Assembly (NCBI GenBank): GCA_907165135.1
Contig: OU015569.1
Span: 2,108,001 to 2,172,000, forward strand
DNA: 64,000 nucleotides
Source: Oikopleura dioica
Taxonomy: Eukaryota; Chordata; Appendicularia; Copelata; Oikopleuridae
Reading direction: 5' to 3'
The notes beneath the pieces are model-generated. The model saw only the letters and a program-made list of their open reading frames with translations, was not told the DNA's origin and ran no database searches. Shown here in pieces: positions 13,055 through 26,300 of this stretch. The position numbers and the translations under genes are program-made. Position 1 is the first letter of the stretch. Every line of letters starts with the position of its first letter.

Positions 13055-13917
13055 ATGGGTTCCCAGCAAGAGAAGAGCCAAAAGAGCGCGGAAGAGATTC
13101 CAAACGTACAATTCCAATCTAAGGCAGATTCATCCCAAACTGAGGTAGAATGAATTGTTACATCTTTATATTATCCTTTGATTTAGACAGGTTCTGATGT
13201 CAGAGAGCTCTCCCAAAAGATGGAAGAGCTGTCTTCTCAAGAAAAGCCTGAAGAAGACGATGTTATCTGCCACGATAGCCAGGCTACGAAGGTCACGAAA
13301 AAGCGGCCAATCGATGACAATGAGAAAATACACCCGACAAAGACACCTCACATGGAAATCAAGGAGGAAACCAATAAACGTCCAGAGAAGAAAGCCAAAC
13401 AAGATGATTCCTCTTCTTCTGATGATGAAGGTATGAAAGCGTAAATTCTCTATGTATAGACATTTTTTTGTTTTTTTTTAGGGTCAGATCTTGTCCAGCG
13501 AACTTTCGATGTTTGCGCTTGTATTCTTGACCTTCTTCGCAAGTACGACGTTCCTGATCGTGATCGACATGAAGCAATAAGTTTTATTGAGAAGAGAATC
13601 ATTGAGGTAAGTTTGAGAAGCTAGTAATTTTTAAGTCTATAAAAAGTTAAGCTCGAAAATTTTCTCGAAGATAGAAAAGATCCACGTCCAATACAGCGAC
13701 CTTGCAGAGTGACGGCTATAGATGGTCACAACGCATGCCTATTGGATTTATTAGAGATGCAAGATGAGCTTTTCCAGCTCAGAACGAAATTAACTCGGTC
13801 GTTTCAGGACATCCAAGCTTGCTTATCCATCTATAAAGCCACTCTGACACAGGTAAAAGCCACTTTCTAACAATTGTAAGCAAGATTGTCTTTCAGCTGC
13901 GGAAATTCAATAAATGA
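13055..13917 (+). CDS. Small unrecognised protein, acidic/basic N-terminus and helical C-terminus
   Basis: Five exons (13055-13144, 13187-13430, 13482-13606, 13652-13852, 13897-13917) with good GT-AG junctions add up to 681 nt, 226 residues. The first half is charged and disordered, with KKRP- and KKAK-type basic clusters that could be nuclear localisation signals and a DDSSSSDDE acidic run. The second half is probably helical ([15 protein letters not shown], then [17 protein letters not shown]). The start follows the GCST fragment directly, with no clear trans-splice acceptor. I do not recognise the family. Confidence 0.7.
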
Positions 13918-14206
13918 TGAAGATCCCTGAAATTTATGCCCGATCTTATTTTTGAAAAATCACTTCCTGCTAAAAGTACACAACAGTAAAATTCACATTA
14001 TCCTGCTTTATAAGTTATAAGTTTCCTGCACAAATAAAAACAAGACAACAAACAAAGACTCAACTGTTTCCTGTTCTGAGTAGTCGTTAACTTTTGTTGA
14101 ACAGAAGACAGTTTTCAAGAGAAGTGAAAGACAAATTGATTTTATTCAGGATTTAGATGCAATTCAAGGCTGCATTCGGATTTCCGAATGCTGAGAGAGT
14201 TGAAGA

Positions 14207-14517
14207 TCACATGCTACCCTCTAAAGGTAACATGTCATCGTCATCCGATACTTCTTTCTCGATGTTGCGACTTGAGTCGCTCTCGTCGCTAGAATTTTCG
14301 TTAAAATCGTCGTGAAATTCACGCATTACCTTTTGTTTTTCGCCGTTCGGACCTTGAAACTCCAAGGTGAAGTGACTTGAATGAGCAGCGAAGCCCTCAC
14401 AACGACAACAATTCTAGAGAAATTGTGGAGTATATCGTCTCTTGAAAACAACCGCTTCTGTAGCGAATTCTATGTTACGTCATAATTGCGTAAGAAAATG
14501 ATCGCTTTCCGCTGCAT
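14207..14517 (-). CDS. 81-residue protein with CCxC motif and acidic tail
   Basis: Two exons (14517-14479 and 14413-14207) joined by a GTAACA...TCTCTAG intron in phase 0 give 246 nt. The product starts MQRKAIIFLRNYDN, continues with CCRCEGFAAHSSHFTLEFQG, and ends in an Asp/Ser/Glu-rich tail. It lies head to head with UBE2O (332 bp between start codons), so the two may share a promoter region. The family is not recognised. The continuous frame across a good acceptor and the non-random composition support a real gene. Confidence 0.5.
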
Positions 14518-14848
14518 TTTCAGCTGGAATTAATTAAAACACCTATTTTAAATGTCAGCTAATCACAAGAGAAGAATTAGGCAATTTCGGAAATCATAGA
14601 GGAGCGCTGTTGACTCCGCGCTTCTGATTGGCTGGCGCGGCCGTTGACGAGAAAAGTCCTCCCTCGAGTTTTTCATCCAGAGGATGAGAATAGCTTTCCA
14701 ACCCAATTAGTATCGATTTTCTGTTCTTTTTCGTCTTGCCCTTTGAACTTGTACCCCGTGATCTTTCGAGAACTATCCTTTATTTTTCTCCACTGTCTTC
14801 AAAAAACTTCTTTCAGAGAGGGCAAATTATGAAATAAAGAAAATAATA

Positions 14849-17800
14849 ATGACAGAAACGAAGAATCACGAAGATCAAGAAGTCTTCCAAGGCGATATTG
14901 TCTCGTTCACCGACGGTAATTTCGTTAAAAGCGATTTTGAAAAGCTAATTTATGAATTCAGAAAATGGCAAAATCGTCCGCGGCGTGGTCGAAGTCTCCG
15001 GCCTCGATTCAGAAAGCGACATCCTCGAGAGCATGGAAAACGCCGAGCTTCCGAAAGACATGGTGAAGATCTTCACCTACCCTACTCACGAGCTCGTCGA
15101 CAAAGAGATGAAAGACGTAAAGCTGCTCGATCGATCGCTCATGGTCGGCGACACTGTCAGACGAGGCAAGAGTGGCGAAATCGGCACTGTAGTCGCCCTC
15201 GAGATCGAAAGTGACGTGAGAGTTCTGGATACGAACATGGGAATGAAGAAAATTTCATCCAAAAGGTTTATTGAATCTATTTTCGATCCACTAACGAGTT
15301 TGAAAATAGATTTGAACCGTTCGTTCGCTTGAACGAAGGAGATAAAGTGGCTCACAATGGATGGATCGGACAGATTCGAGAGCTCGAAGAAGATAAAATA
15401 GGGTTGACGACGACGCACGGACGATTAGATTTGGAGGACGATGGTCAAATTAATCCAGACTTTCGCTTGCTTTCATCGAGAGGCGTTTATGAGCCAATTG
15501 CGGATTGGAGAAGGAACGAAGAAGATTCTAGTGTTTATCTTAATCAACAGGAAAGGCTTATTAATAACGACTAACATTTCCGAAAGGATGTGATTTATTT
15601 ATGTTTGTATCTTTTGAGCCAATAATCAGCTCCATGGCGCCTACTCAAAAAAGGGAGACGATGCATTCGCGGTTGTGACCGATGTAGGCAACGGTGATGC
15701 TGAAGTCAACTGGGTTGCGTATGGACACAACGAGCAAGCGGAAATGCCGAAAAACGAGTGGTACTCTTCTGAGCTGTGGCAGTTACAAGCTCCGTGGCTC
15801 GAGGAAAATATTGCAAACACAGAGGGACAAGGAATCACGCTCGGGGCCCGTTACAAGATAAAATTAACAGACGAAGAAGCGAAGAGTCTCAACTTCTTGA
15901 GAAACAACCCAGAAGCTAAAGAATTCAACGGTTCCAAAGATGTTCAAGTTTGGCAGTCGCCTGAGCCGCTGCAGACAGAGAAAGAAGTAGAGATCTCTTT
16001 CAATGATGTAATTGAACTGCTGTGGAAGATTACCGACCAGACAGAAGACGAGACTGCGCCCTGGATAAAAATCGACTTCGGCAAATATTCGGTGATCACA
16101 TACGAAGGCGAATCAATCTGCAAATATGACTCAAAGAGGGGAGAACGCGTTGCCGAACACATCAGCTGCTTGTTTGAACCGATTATCTTTGGAAAGGTCG
16201 ACAAGGAAGGTACGAAGCAGGAAGTGGCGCGGCGGACCGAGCAAGTTTTCGCAGAAGTTGGAAAGATACTCGGGAAGCAGTTTGAGCCAGACAAGTTGAA
16301 GATACACATGAGTCAGTTCACGATGGAGTCAGCGGGCGAAGGAAAGTGGAGAAAGTTCAGAACGATCATTAAAGAAGATCCAAATCTGAAAGCAGCTCTG
16401 CGCGGCCAGGGCCACTCAAAGTACGAGTTCAAAAAAGAAAACTGCATTTCCGTCGAAGTCACCGACTATTTCGCCAAGTGCAAAGTTATGTGGCAATCTG
16501 GCGAGACTGGAGAATATCATTCCACACAACTCTTCCCTGCACTTCATATAAATGATCACGATTTCTGTCCAAGTAAGTTAAATTGTTACTCTTTTTGCTA
16601 ATCAAATGTTAGCCGATTTCGTCGTTCGTGAAATACGCGAAAATCTTGAGGAGTGGGGAAACGTCATTTCTGTCGATTTCGTCGAGAAACAACTCGTCGT
16701 TCAGTGGCATATCGACGATCAAGAGAAAGAACGAGAAACAGTCTCCGTTTTCGATGTGGTGGACCACCCCGATTATAAATTCCGCCTAGGAGAGCTTGTA
16801 GTTGGCACGGGCACTTCTGACAGTAATCCTGCCGGTGTCGGAATGGTGCAAAACATCTTGCCTTCCGGAAAACTTGAGATCTTGTGGGCGGACAGGACAG
16901 AGTCTCTTGTTTTGCCGACGCATCTGATCTCAGAATATGTACTCTTTGGTGATGGCTATGATCACGATGATGACATTGACCCAGAAGACTATGCCGAACT
17001 AACTGGTTAGAAATTATCAGAATTTTCGATCCTGATGTTATTTTAAGATGGCGAAGGAGATGATTGTGATAGCTCGGATGGCAGTTGGGAATCAGAAGAC
17101 AGCGATGTCGCAATGGACGAGGAGAGAAAACTTGAATTGGACGAAGAGCTCAAAGGCTTCATCAACGCCTCGGCAGGTCCATCTGAAGCGAAAAAAATCA
17201 AGTCAGAGGAGGATTTGGAAGCTCGCGTACTCGCTTATGTCTACGCCAACGGAACAGGTTCGGGAACCGTTATTTTTTAATCAAATTTGAATTTATTCTA
17301 AGAGGAAAGTTGTCTTGAAAAAATTGACAAGCTGGAAGACATAGACGAGGAGCTGAAACGAATAAAACAAGCAAAGAAGGAAGTCAAAGCTGAAATGGCG
17401 GCTGAAAACCAAAGATTGGAAGAGAAAGCAAATGAAATGATTGCGGAAATTACCGAGCCGGCTAGTAACGATGTGCCTCTTGATGAGCTTGGTGAAGGAA
17501 CGGATTAACATGAACAGGTTTTTATCGCCTAAGAAACGTCTCATAAGTCCGTCAAAAGTACACTATTTTGAACTTCCGAGTCCAACTCACGCTTACTACA
17601 AAATCAAAACCGAACATCCCAAGGCTTGGTTCATCATTTTGTAAAGCAGAACTCTTAAATTGGATGAAAATGAGTAACCAACAAAAAAGTCATTTTTGAA
17701 AATCTACAACGCCGAAATAAAGCGGCTACAGACCTCGCTCCCGAAAGGAATTCACTTGTGGACCTATGAAAGTCGCCTTGATTTGTTTTCTTTTGCCATC

Positions 17801-18660
17801 GAAGGTATTAACGATTGCAAAACGAAATATCCTTACAGTCTTTTAATAGGGCCGGCTGGAACTCCTTACGAGTACTGTCTCTTCTGTTTCGACATCTGTC
17901 TTCCAGAAGGCTATCCGCTTACATCTCCCCCCAAGGTCCACTACAAATCCGCCATCAAGCAAAAGTATGATCCCCTATAATTTTGATTCGACTTGAGATT
18001 TTTTTCAGAATCAATCCAAATCTTTACGATACTGGAAATGTTTGTCTATCACTACTTGGAACATGGGCGGCGAAAAGAGACTCTGAAGACTGGAATTATC
18101 ATTCAAATCTTTTGCAGTTGTTGGTATCGCTTCAAGGTAAATTTGAAAGATCTCTCCACAAGTTGAACTTATAAATTTAGGTCTAACACTCAACTCCGAA
18201 CCTTACTACAACGAAGCTGGCTACGATCGCCAAAAAGACACTGAATCTGGCATGGAGAACGCCAAAAGTTACAACGAGTTTATCACAGTGAAGCTCTGCG
18301 ACCACGTGATCTCAACTATAAGGTAAAGAATTGGAGGAAACCGCAGTGAGTAACATCAATGCTAGAAACCCGGGAGAGCCGTTTGAACAGCTCGTGAAAG
18401 ACTTCTATTTCGGCTCCGAGCTTAGCGAAAAAGAGGGCATCTTGGGCAAGTTTATGGAAAAGGTGGAAAACTTAACAACCGAAAGCCCAGACGATCTACC
18501 TTATCCGCTGCTTCCTATCTCAAAAGGCTGTAAATCCGCACTATCAGGTTCTATTTTCTATTGATATTTATTTTTGCTAACCGCCTGCGTAGTGAAACTG
18601 GAAAAGCTGAAAGAAATCAAATCCGAAAACGGAGAAAAGTTCACCTCTCCCCTTGTCTAG
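14849..18660 (+). CDS. UBE2O: E2/E3 hybrid ubiquitin-conjugating enzyme UBE2O
   Basis: Large E2 that transfers ubiquitin to substrates such as orphan proteins without a separate E3. Thirteen exons (14849-14915, 14962-15265, 15310-15532, 15630-16572, 16613-17005, 17048-17257, 17303-17472, 17534-17623, 17690-17964, 18009-18136, 18181-18322, 18366-18547, 18593-18660) sum to 3195 nt, 1064 residues (human about 1290). The N-terminal and central parts contain the conserved SH3-like repeats ([16 protein letters not shown]). A coiled coil follows ([16 protein letters not shown]), then the UBC domain from about residue 800. The catalytic Cys is near residue 904 in [10 protein letters not shown], followed by [15 protein letters not shown]. 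The C-terminus [13 protein letters not shown] matches the human tail. The junction at 17623/17690 appears to be GC-AG (AAG|GCTTGG); the donor at 15532 is less certain. Confidence 0.92.
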
Positions 18661-18816
18661 TCCTATCAAATTTTATCCATCACTCATTATTTTTCAACTG
18701 CCTCAATTACTTCAACGGAAAAAGTTCAACTTCAAGAGTCTTAAGCCTAGTCACTGAAATAAACGACAAAAATAATATGTTTTTCGAAACTGTTTCTTCG
18801 CCTCACTTCCCCCTTT

Positions 18817-18834
18817 CAGAACGAATGTAACTTG
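18817..18834 (+). promoter_or_regulatory. Candidate spliced-leader trans-splice acceptor before MSH6
   Basis: CCCCTTTCAG ends at 18819, 15 nt before the MSH6 ATG and about 160 nt after the UBE2O stop. A pyrimidine-rich AG this close to the start, with no upstream coding exon, is what a trans-spliced downstream operon gene shows in Oikopleura. Confidence 0.5.
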
Positions 18835-21800
18835 ATGAGCGGGAAACAGCAAAAATCCATCTTGTCGTTTTTCAACAAGACTCCTAATGCCAAGTCCAGC
18901 GGAGGGGTTACACCTTCAAAATCAAAGCCGCCAAAGACCAGCGTCGGGTCATCAGAAAAGAAGAAGAAATCGTAAGTTCTTCCACTGTAAGTCTTCTCTC
19001 AACCAATTCCTAGTCCTTCGTTGAAAGAAAATAGAAATGATCCGGTCGCGAAGAAGCTTGATCTCGGAGCCTCAGGCTCAAAGTCCAAGAAAGCTCGGAT
19101 TGACGATGAAGAGTCGGAAGAAGAACTGAAGATACCGCCCCGAAGAAGTACTGGAAAGCGACGACGAGCAATAATTGAATCTGACAGTGATGACGATAAG
19201 GAAAGCGGCTTATGATTTATTTTAGACATTGCGTAATTCTCGATTATCTCATTTTTTGAAATTCATTACAAGCCCGACTGTAGGGTCCAGAAAAGAAACA
19301 GAAAAGCTCCCGGAAGCGAAAGGAATCCGAGGATGACGATTTCAAACCCCCAGGAGATGCCGAGGAATCATCGGATGATGCAATGGATGTTTCCATCGCT
19401 GAAAGCGAAGACGAGACGATGTCTGAGCCAGAAGAATCTCCAAAGAAGAAGAAAAAACCCGTTGCACGGGCCAAGAGTACTGCTGCTCCAAGAAAGCGAA
19501 ATGTCAACACGACGATGAACGATATGAGCGTCTTTGCTGCGGACAATGACGAAGACGGCGAAGGCTCATCCGAAGTTGTATGGGCGCATGAAGAGCTAGA
19601 GTGGCTCAAACCCGAAAACATCAAGGACGCGAAGGGACGAAAGTACGATGACGTTAACTACGATCCAACTACACTGCATATCCCCGATGCCTACATCAAA
19701 TCGTTGACTCCAGGCATGGGAAATTGGTGGAAAATCAAGTCCCGCAACTATGACGTAGTTATATTTTACAAGGTCGGCAAGTTCTACGAGCTTTATCATA
19801 TGGATGCAATCATTGGTGTTCAAAACTGCGGCATCACCTTTATGAAAGGAAAGTTCGCCCATGCTGGCTTCCCCGAAATGCGATTCGATCATTTTGCTTC
19901 AATGCTCGTGACGAAGGGATTCAAAGTCGCCCGAGTCGAGCAAACTGAAACTCAGGATAACAACAAGGCCCGAGTCAAAGAGTCCAAAGACTGGAAGGGC
20001 GTCTCTAAGAAACTTGACAAATTCGAGAAGCAGACACGACGAGAAGTCTGCAACATCGTCACACCAGGAACACGAATGGCCGCCTTCAATACCCATGACG
20101 ATCTCGGCCACAAAGAAGGCCTCTTCGCTTCTATCTTCGAAGCAGATAAGACTATTGGTGTTGCCTTGGTAGACACTTCCACGAGTGAGTTGATCGTTGG
20201 CCAGTTTGGCGACGACACTTTCTACTCAAACCTTCGGACTCTTCTCAGCCAGCGTCATATTTCCCAGTTGATGAAGCAGAAAAAAGCCTGCCTTTCACCA
20301 AATCTCTTCCAGGTGCTTTCGGCCACGAGCAAGGGAATTTGCTACGATGATCTCCCCGACAAGAGTTTCTTAGAGCTTGATAAAACGAAGAAGATCATTC
20401 GAGAGATCGAAACTGAAAAAATCAAAATGGATACGCTATTGGAAATCTGCGACGCGAATCCTGTTGGTGCGCAAGCTCTTGGAGCTTTGCTCACACAGCT
20501 CAAGCGATATGAAATTATCCATGAAGTGCTCCGAACAAGTTCCTTTGTGCAATACGAAACGGCGGAAAGGCTGACGAAGAAGGTTGTGACTCAGCAGCGG
20601 ATGGTTATGGACGCTGCCACCTTGATCAACCTTGGAGTGACGCAGGGCGATGATCTAGGATCGACAAATGCCCCCGAAATCCGGATCGGGTTTTCGTCGG
20701 ATTTTCTCGAAGTCTGATTTTTCCGATCGGGTTTTTGTCGGGTTTTCGTCGGGTTTTTATCGGATTTTCGTAGGGTATTTTTCGGGTTTTTGTAGGGTAT
20801 TTTTCGGGTTTTTGTCGGGTTTTTGTCGGGTCTTTGTCGGGTTCTTGTCGAGTTGTCACAACACTGAAGTTGAATCAAGTAAGATGAATCCAAATGGGGG
20901 AAAATAGACATAATTTTTGGCTAACAGAATTTCGGGTACTGTCTTTAATCAAACTGATGAGTAGATCCGAAGAGAAACCCGACGAAAATACCCTACAAAA
21001 ATCCGATAAATGACCCTATAAAAACCCGATTTTGTAGGGTCGCCAAAATTTCAGCGTCGGGTTTTTGTAGGGTCGGCAGAATCCAACAAAAACCCGAGAA
21101 AAACGTCGGTTTTCGATCGGATGTCGGGTGGGACTTGTCGATCCTAGGCGATGATGGATCAGAAAGAGGGTCCTTGCTGCGCAAGCTGGACACGTGCTGC
21201 TCTCCTGGAGGAAAGAGAAAACTTTGGGAGACAGTCATTTCTCCTCCTGCAAACGCAGATGTCATTCGACATCGTCAAGGTACGACAGATATAACTAGAA
21301 ATCCCATATTCATAATTTCTTTCTGCCTAGAATGCATTAAAGCGCTGATGGAGGACAAGGACTTTTGCAAAGATGCCAGAAAGCTGATTTCTGGTCTGCC
21401 GGATCTTGCCCGTCTCATCAGCCGCTTTGGGAACTTGAGCTTTGGAATTCGGCCATCCGATCACCCCGATAAGCGCGCAGTCATGTACGAGGAGATTCTT
21501 TACAACCGCCAGAAGACTCGAACTTTTTGCAAAGTCCTCTCTGGTTTTCGCTCAATTGATTCCTGGATAAAGAAAGTATCGGAAACCAAGTACGATCTAG
21601 CTAAAATCCTGCAGCTTGTTGATAACAAGAGCATTGTGATTGACGATCTCCTGGAGACTTGGAAAAAGACGTTTGACATGGAGAAGGCCAAGCGAGATGA
21701 AAAACTCACTCCAAAAGAAGGAGCGAACCCTCCTTTTGACGATGCCGTCAAGGAAATCAAACGGATCGAAGGTGAAGCCGAGGCTTTCCGCTCAGAAGTC

Positions 21801-23066
21801 GCCGATAATTACGGTCATGCCAAATTGCTCAAATCTGGAAAGCTGTATTTCGTCATTCAAGTCCGCGATACAGTGAAGCCCCCTCATGAATGGACCTCCA
21901 TCGGACTCAGCAAGGGATTCAAGAAATACCAAGCGCCAGAGTTGGATGAGCTCAACAAAGAAATGGACCGCCAAGTCAACTTGAAAGACATAGCCTTGAG
22001 TGAAGCTTCTTCAATGATTTTTGGCAGATTTTACGAAAGTGCTCCCCGATGGCTAGCGATCGTCAAAATAATTGATGAGTTGGATGCCCTCATCTCACTC
22101 GCAAACTATGGAAATTCCATCGAGGAGCGATGCTTCCCAGAGATTCTTGATGATGGCGAAGTTCTTAGGTAACTATTGCGTTTTACTAACCACTTATTAA
22201 TTTGAATACTTCAGCTTCACTCAAGGAAAGCATCCCACTGTTGACCTCGCCAATTTTATTCCAAACGATGTTGACTTGGAAGACGGTGGGAAATGCATCC
22301 TCCTAACCGGTCCAAACATGGGCGGTAAGTCTACAATTCTGCGACAAATTGGTCTTCTCGCTATTCTCGCGCATTATGGATGCCCTGTTCCTGCCGAAAG
22401 CATGCAGATCTCGCCCATTGATCGCATCTTTACCCGACTCGGAGCCTCTGATCGCCTCCTTGCTGGTATGACTTTTCAACTGAAAATATCAATCACCGTT
22501 TATTATTCTAGGCGAGTCCACATTTATGGTGGAGATGGCGGAGACCAGCTCAATCCTGAAGAGCAGCACCAAGCAATCTCTTCTTTTGCTCGACGAGCTC
22601 GGTCGAGGAACCGCCACCCACGATGGGTCTTCAATCGCTCAAGCCGTTCTAGAAAACCTCTCTTCCAGAAAGGTCCGAACAATTTTCTCCACTCACTACC
22701 ACACCCTCTGCCTCATGCTCCCCGCTGGTTGTGTTTCTAAACACATGAGCTGCCACGTAGAAAAGGTAATTCCAAACCGACTTATTGTCGACAGAAAGCT
22801 GACACATATTTTAGGACGAAGAAACTGGCTTGGAGAAAGTCACGTTTCTGTACACTCTATGTGACGGCCATGCTTCGCGCTCTCATGGATTCCACGCTGC
22901 TAGAAGCGCCGGAATACCCGATCAAGTCGTCCTCGCCGCCCAAAGAGCTGCCAAAGATCTTCAAAAGTTGCACAATGGACTTCAATACATCAACCATTTC
23001 AAACGGCAGCGATTTGAGAAGGCGCAGCACTTCAAGTTCATCGAATGCGATGACCAGATGGTATAG
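18835..23066 (+). CDS. MSH6: DNA mismatch repair protein MSH6
   Basis: MutS homologue that pairs with MSH2 to recognise base mismatches. Exons 18835-18971, 19014-19200, 19284-20646, 21148-21279, 21331-22168, 22215-22465, 22512-22765 and 22815-23066 sum to 3414 nt, 1137 residues (human 1360). The N-terminus has a PCNA-binding box (QKSILSFF) and a charged linker. The mismatch-binding Phe-x-Glu is in [11 protein letters not shown]. Walker A is GPNMGGKST, Walker [12 protein letters not shown], and the signature GESTF and STHYH are intact. The intron 20647-21147 contains a 493 bp transposon-like insertion and is GC-AG. The intron 19201-19283 reads best as GA-AG (AAG|GAAAGC), although a GT-AG alternative (donor inside the last Ser/Asp run, acceptor GTCCAG) also keeps the frame. 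Confidence 0.93.
20655..21147 (+). mobile_element. TIR transposon-like insertion forming an intron of MSH6 (introner-like)
   Basis: Terminal inverted repeats CTAGGATCGACAA and TTGTCGATCCTAG bound 493 bp. The 8 bp GCGATGAT flanks both sides (20647-20654 and 21148-21155). Removing the element plus one repeat copy restores the MSH6 reading [15 protein letters not shown], where human has an uninterrupted exon sequence. The interior consists of degenerate repeats of TCGGGTTTTTG and GTAGGGTATTTT words in both orientations, with stops in the MSH6 frame. Superfamily is unclear; 8 bp duplications are typical of hAT elements. Confidence 0.85.
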
Positions 23067-23396
23067 ATTACCTATCAGCATTTTGTAGGCTCCTGACAAG
23101 TTCATTTATCAACTGCCAAGAAATTTTACGAATAAAGCCTATTGAAAAACCAAAGATCAGTAAATGCTGTTAACAGGCAACTCACCCACGCGTTATCGTT
23201 CTTATTTCGTTGATCTTGCATTTATTGTAACTGATAATATTTGCCCAAAGACTTTGAATCATCAAGAACGAGCCAAAGTCAGAACTTTTCCATTCGCCAA
23301 AAATTCGATTGGACTAAGGCAAAACTTTTATCGCCTGTAGAGAATCTCTAGATGTTATATTTTTTTAAAAGTTTTTTATTCAGATTATGATCAGAC
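23067..23396 (+). promoter_or_regulatory. MSH6-DCAF1 spacer with candidate trans-splice acceptor
   Basis: A 330 bp spacer. AATAAAG at about 23132 is a plausible MSH6 poly(A) signal. TTTTTTATTCAG ends at 23383, 13 nt before the DCAF1 ATG, a plausible spliced-leader acceptor. Nothing else is seen. Confidence 0.45.
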
Positions 23397-26300
23397 ATGA
23401 CTGAATCGTTAATCCAGCTCAGATTTGGGACTCGAGGGGAACCACCTAAAAGTGCCATCAGCAACCCGCGCAAAACTGTTGATGATTTCGTTGAAGAGTT
23501 TCGGCGAGCAAAAGAAATCGTCGCGGTCAAAGAGCGCGAATCCAAATTCTTGACCGGTATCAACAAGGTAAGCCATCTTTTTGATTGAATGCGGTTATTC
23601 TCGGTGTAGTTCTCTGAAGTATTCGAAGTCGCAGAGGACGAGTATTTGTCTAACCATCCAGATCCGTTCGATGAACGCGCTCCGTTTTCAATTGTGCCTG
23701 ACTGTTCCCTTGGAAAACTACAGAAAAACCTTTCAGAGTATCCAGGCTTGTTTTGAAACTCGTAAATCTCCTCAATGAGAAACTCGTTTCAAAGCTAAAA
23801 TCAGAATTTCTCGATGAAGTTATCGAAGACTGCATTTTGCGCGCGACATGCAAAGACCTCCAAAAAGCAACATGTCGACTTCTTTTGCTGACGCTGCCCG
23901 GATTCGAAGCAGCGGCGACTTTTTCATCGTTTGGAGATCGACTTATCCCCAAACTTCACAGCTGGGCAGAGCTTCCGCTTTCAAATCCGCTATCTGGATA
24001 CGCTGCGGGTTTTCTTGGCCATGCGATGGAGTCCAGCGATCTTGTGTCCGACTATCGGACCATCAATCAACGACTCGTCCCAGTCGTAATTAGACGACTT
24101 CAAGAAGCAGTGGAGAACCTCCGGCCACGGCCATTTCCCCACTCATCTTCGCCCCCATCCAAAAGAATGCGACATTCCACCTTAGAAATCTACGACGACA
24201 GTGATTCCCGCGGCTCTTTCACATCAGAAGCTGACCTGAGACAAGAACACAAGCTTCATCCTCTAGGAAATCCTCGGAAAATCGTCCTCTACTTGCAGTA
24301 CTTGACGCCCATGGGTGAGTACTTTGACCAACTTCCGTCATTTATGGAACACGACGCACTTGGAACGGTACTGGACCTTCTGGACATTGGAGATAACATC
24401 ATGAAACTAGAAACGTTGAAACTACTCTCATCGATGCTCTGCCATAATAAGGTAGCGCTGGACTTTGTCAATCGAAGCGGGTTGGAGCGACTAACAAGCG
24501 TGAGCAAAAGCTCAAGAGCTGGTGCAGCAGTTGCTGTTTGTCTGTATTACCTCGCATACAACGGGGACGTGATGGAGCGATTTTTTCAGATAAGCCGCGA
24601 AAAGATGAGGGGCGTAATCAGTTACGCTTTGGATCTGATCGAAGTAAAGCATGATTCCGCCCGAGTACACTCAATAATGTTCTTCACGTATATTCTTCTC
24701 AACCCGAAAAACCGGGTGATGCTCCAGATCTTCGACGAAAAAGACGGTGTCCGGCGAATATTCAACGTGATCTCGACCATGTCAGTTCTCCAAAACGGCG
24801 ACATTGAAGACCAAGAAAGTCATGCTGAGAAAACGAGCTGCAAGATGGCATCTGTTTGTTTAAAACGATATATCGAGAGGAATATCGTCTTGAAGGCTGA
24901 AGCTTTGGGAATAAATACTGCTCTTTACCAACTAGAATCGAACACTCAGTCAACCGGCAAGAAAATGTCCCTCTACGATCTCGCAGAGAAGATAAACAAT
25001 TATGGGACTGGCTGCTTTCTATCAAAGATGGGCTTCTTGCGAAAGTTCATACATATGAAATGCATCCGAACGCTCCTTCGTCTTGCTTTACGATGTGCGG
25101 ATTGGACGGGCTTCACTGGGCGCATAGAAACGATCCGTGCCTTGATTGACATCGTGGCCATTTGTTCGTTGTCTTTTGAGGCGATCATGCAGCTTTGCGA
25201 ACCCATTGTGTCTGAGGATTTCTTTGAGAGTGCCATACAATTCAGAACACAGGCTCCCCCGGCGGACTTAGATAGTAGGCATCCGTCTGACGACCACCGC
25301 AACTGTGGCCTCAGTCTCCTTTTGCTTATGGTTGAAGATAATAGTGAGGATGGTCACTTCTTCAGTGAAGAGTATTTTACCATCTATCGCCGTTGTATAA
25401 TTTTTCCTTGTAGCATTCGCGCCTCTGCTCTAGACATTCTGAAATCAGCCTGTTACGTTTCACCGCGGCGAAAAGCCAGCGAAGTTGTATTTGGTGTTCT
25501 CCAGAAAAACCACGGCATTCAAATTCTCATTAATCTCATGGACAATCCAGCGTTACGGTATGAACATGATAAAGACCTTGATAAACAATATTTTTTAGCA
25601 TTGGGGCGACAATAGCCCTAGCAGGAATCGCCCGCCTTGATCACGTGAAACAAATTGTCAGAAAAGTGCTCCAGCCAAAACACATCGTGCGACAGTTTTT
25701 CCTTGGCGATTCTTCGAATCTTGAAGACTTCCAACGAGCACTGAATCATCTCTCAGATATTTCTGGAATGCCTAAGTACAGTTCTGAAACTTGGGATATC
25801 GAAAAAATAACGAGGCGAAATGAGATCCTGAAGAATACAAAGATTCTTGTCGACCAAAAGGAGATCTTGCAATTAGTAGAGGCTCATCTACGTGAGGCTG
25901 GACTGCCGCAAACAGCGGAAATGCTCAGAAACGAGGCTGGAATATCATCGATGAATTACAAGTCCGCCTTCAAAACTCCGCGCCAACGAACCAGTTCCTT
26001 CGATGAAAATGCGCTTCCAACTCCACGATGTACTGCTCTCAGTGAAATTTCGACAAACGTTTCTCCCCAGAAACCGACTCAACCTAAAATACGATTTTCA
26101 AATGCCAGCAGATCACAGAATTCATTAACGTTCTCAAAGACCGTGTTGCCTCCGAATGTTCCTGCTAAACAAGAAGAATCAGAGGAGCCCGAAATCCTCT
26201 TTAGCCTCACAGATGCCGTTCGATCATACTTCCGCGAACAGTGGCATGCAAAATGTAAAAACCCAATATCGTCTTGCCCAAGATTCTCAATCTATAAACA

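Noticed and set aside
13020..13140. Extension of the GCST homology ([16 protein letters not shown])
   Set aside because: This stretch overlaps the first exon of the gene at 13055 in another frame, and the resemblance is weak.
20591..20911. Antisense ORF rich in NPTKTRQKP units inside the MSH6 element
   Set aside because: It is a translation of the degenerate TCGGGTTTTTG repeats, not a protein gene.
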